From: SOIA01 sp050116035
GTDB lineage: Bacteria > Acidobacteriota > Aminicenantia > Aminicenantales > Aminicenantaceae
DNA: 6,091 nucleotides
Assembly (NCBI GenBank): GCA_050116035.1
Contig: JASFPJ010000216.1
Span: 1-6,091 of the forward strand
Direction: 5' to 3'
A program made the translations under genes and the position numbers. Shown one piece after another: positions 5,137 through 6,091 of the stretch. Each line of letters opens with the position of its first letter. The stretch's first letter is position 1. The notes under the pieces were generated by a model. That model was not told the origin of the DNA. It saw only the letters and a list, made by a program, of their open reading frames with translations, and did no database searches.

Positions 5137-6091
5137 CTATGGATATTTTATTGACCACCATGGTGTTCGGAATCCTTCTCTCCTGACATTTGTGGCACAG
5201 TGGACTTCACCTCCCCATCTGTGATAAAGGCTTGCATCCAGAAAATGCGGCTTCAATGGTAGAGAAGAAAGCAGCTTACGCATTTCCTCCTCCAGCTGAT
5301 CTTTGCCATCTATGACAGGACCGTTTGGCGCGACAATAAAGATATGTCCGTTCAGAATTGTGGAATTGACCATGTTGGGGACGAGAGAAGTTCCATACTT
5401 GTCAAAAAGAGACGGCACTCTGATGAAATCTTCTTCCTTCAGGTTAAGTTCTGCTTTGAGACGCTCGATATTCGGCTCGATTCGTTCCTTTTGAAGTGAT
5501 CTATTCAGATCTATCAGGTCTTTATTCTCGTAGAGAGATTTTATGGTCATTTTTTTGGCATAGAGATTGAGCATCGGTATCTCACCATATCCATCTTTTA
5601 TCCATTTTTCCAGCAGAATAAGCATGGCCCCTGGATCAACGACAAGGACTTTAAATGGGCGCTCGAGATCACCGCTGGGCAGGAATGATATCATCTCATC
5701 CACATGCTTTATAAACAGCCATCCTGTATCGAGGCGTAAAGCCGGCCCCTGGATTTTTTGGGCTTCAAGCATGCTGATTATCTCAGGATTCAAAGAAGCA
5801 TCTTCAGAGCCATCCGGATTATAGCCACAGTAAAACCGACCAAATGGAAATCCAGGAACTGGGGGCGTAACCTCCAGATTCCCATACCAGTCAAGCCAAC
5901 CGTTGCCACGCCTTCCTCCGCCGTATTCTTTACGAAATGTCCCGACCTGGATCCAGCCAAAATCAGGCCCCATCAGCTTATGTTTAGCATAATCATCGAG
6001 AGGCCTTCCCCTGTTTGCTTTTAAAACCACATTCATCCTCTGTCCAGGAATCTCGGAGTAGCCGATCTCCATAGTGTCTTGAAGCCAGATT
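5137..6091 (-). CDS. Protein-arginine deiminase (PAD catalytic domain), 5' end outside window
   Basis: The visible frame covers 317 residues and is open to the right edge. The ATG at 6070-6072 is internal: the codons before it read IWLQDT, part of the family's W-x-Q-D-x-M-E-x-G-Y motif. PADs are Ca-dependent enzymes that turn peptidyl-arginine into citrulline. Matches to the PAD C-terminal domain run the whole length. Counting from the internal Met, they are NRG at 20-22, MGPDFGW at 34-40, YGNLEVTPPV at 63-72, KHVDEMISFLP at 122-132, PNMVNS at 232-237, GPVIDG at 251-256 and GEVHCATNVRR at 288-298. By alignment with human PAD4 from memory, the catalytic residues are the Asp of WLQD (PAD4 D350), His123 (H471), Asp125 (D473) and Cys292 (C645). 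About 50-60 residues of the domain, and any leader or N-terminal domains, lie outside. This is not the Porphyromonas-type deiminase. The MlrC-like lipoprotein gene follows in the same direction. Confidence 0.95.
   Translation of the reverse strand, partial: IWLQDTMEIGYSEIPGQRMNVVLKANRGRPLDDYAKHKLMGPDFGWIQVGTFRKEYGGGRRGNGWLDWYGNLEVTPPVPGFPFGRFYCGYNPDGSEDASLNPEIISMLEAQKIQGPALRLDTGWLFIKHVDEMISFLPSGDLERPFKVLVVDPGAMLILLEKWIKDGYGEIPMLNLYAKKMTIKSLYENKDLIDLNRSLQKERIEPNIERLKAELNLKEEDFIRVPSLFDKYGTSLVPNMVNSTILNGHIFIVAPNGPVIDGKDQLEEEMRKLLSSLPLKPHFLDASLYHRWGGEVHCATNVRREGFRTPWWSIKYP

Noticed and set aside
5303..6024. Three plus-strand frames of 63 to 88 residues
   Set aside because: They are antisense to the deiminase gene, which is conserved along its full visible length.
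6070..6072. ATG as true start of the deiminase
   Set aside because: The upstream codons continue the conserved W-x-Q-D motif, including a catalytic Asp, and no ribosome site precedes this ATG.

Overview
The window reads as chromosomal DNA from an uncultured bacterium of moderate G+C. Bacterial signs are strong GGAGG ribosome sites, sigma70-like promoters, a tRNA gene with encoded CCA and a lipoprotein signal. The repeated TPR-protein tails (AIEHYEKF..DLWKDAD..EVEDAKKRL) are of a kind I associate from memory with large TPR/kinase protein sets in candidate phyla such as Aminicenantes and relatives. That is a weak taxonomic hint, not an assignment.

Layout. The left end (1-954, plus strand) is the 3' part of a gene made of about eight TPR repeats. 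All other genes are on the minus strand. From left to right these are: a 35-50 residue tail of a broken TPR gene (947-1102); a secreted 183-residue protein with one CxxCH motif (1147-1698) and its own promoter; a tRNA-Arg(CCG) gene (1921-1996) with promoter and probable terminator; a 23-codon N-terminal stub of a probable methyltransferase (2155-2226); a classical short-chain dehydrogenase (2246-3055); a gene-poor stretch (3056-3489) with two further broken TPR-protein tails, a hairpin and a short repeat; an M81/MlrC-family metallopeptidase-like lipoprotein (3490-5028); and, cut by the right edge, a protein-arginine deiminase catalytic domain (5137-6091).

The most notable item is the last gene. 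It matches the C-terminal catalytic domain of vertebrate/cyanobacterial PADs (not the Porphyromonas-type enzyme), with the Asp, His-x-Asp and Cys catalytic residues present. One calcium site looks kept and the other looks altered. It lies directly upstream of the MlrC-like lipoprotein in the same orientation, so the two may be co-transcribed and may act on peptides together, but the sequence does not show a shared pathway.

The middle of the window looks like a patchwork. Two copies of the same 92-bp coding segment lie in direct orientation about 2.2 kb apart, next to truncated genes and a tRNA gene. This suggests past recombination or decay among paralogous TPR genes. I see no CRISPR array, complete insertion sequence, complete integrase or rRNA.
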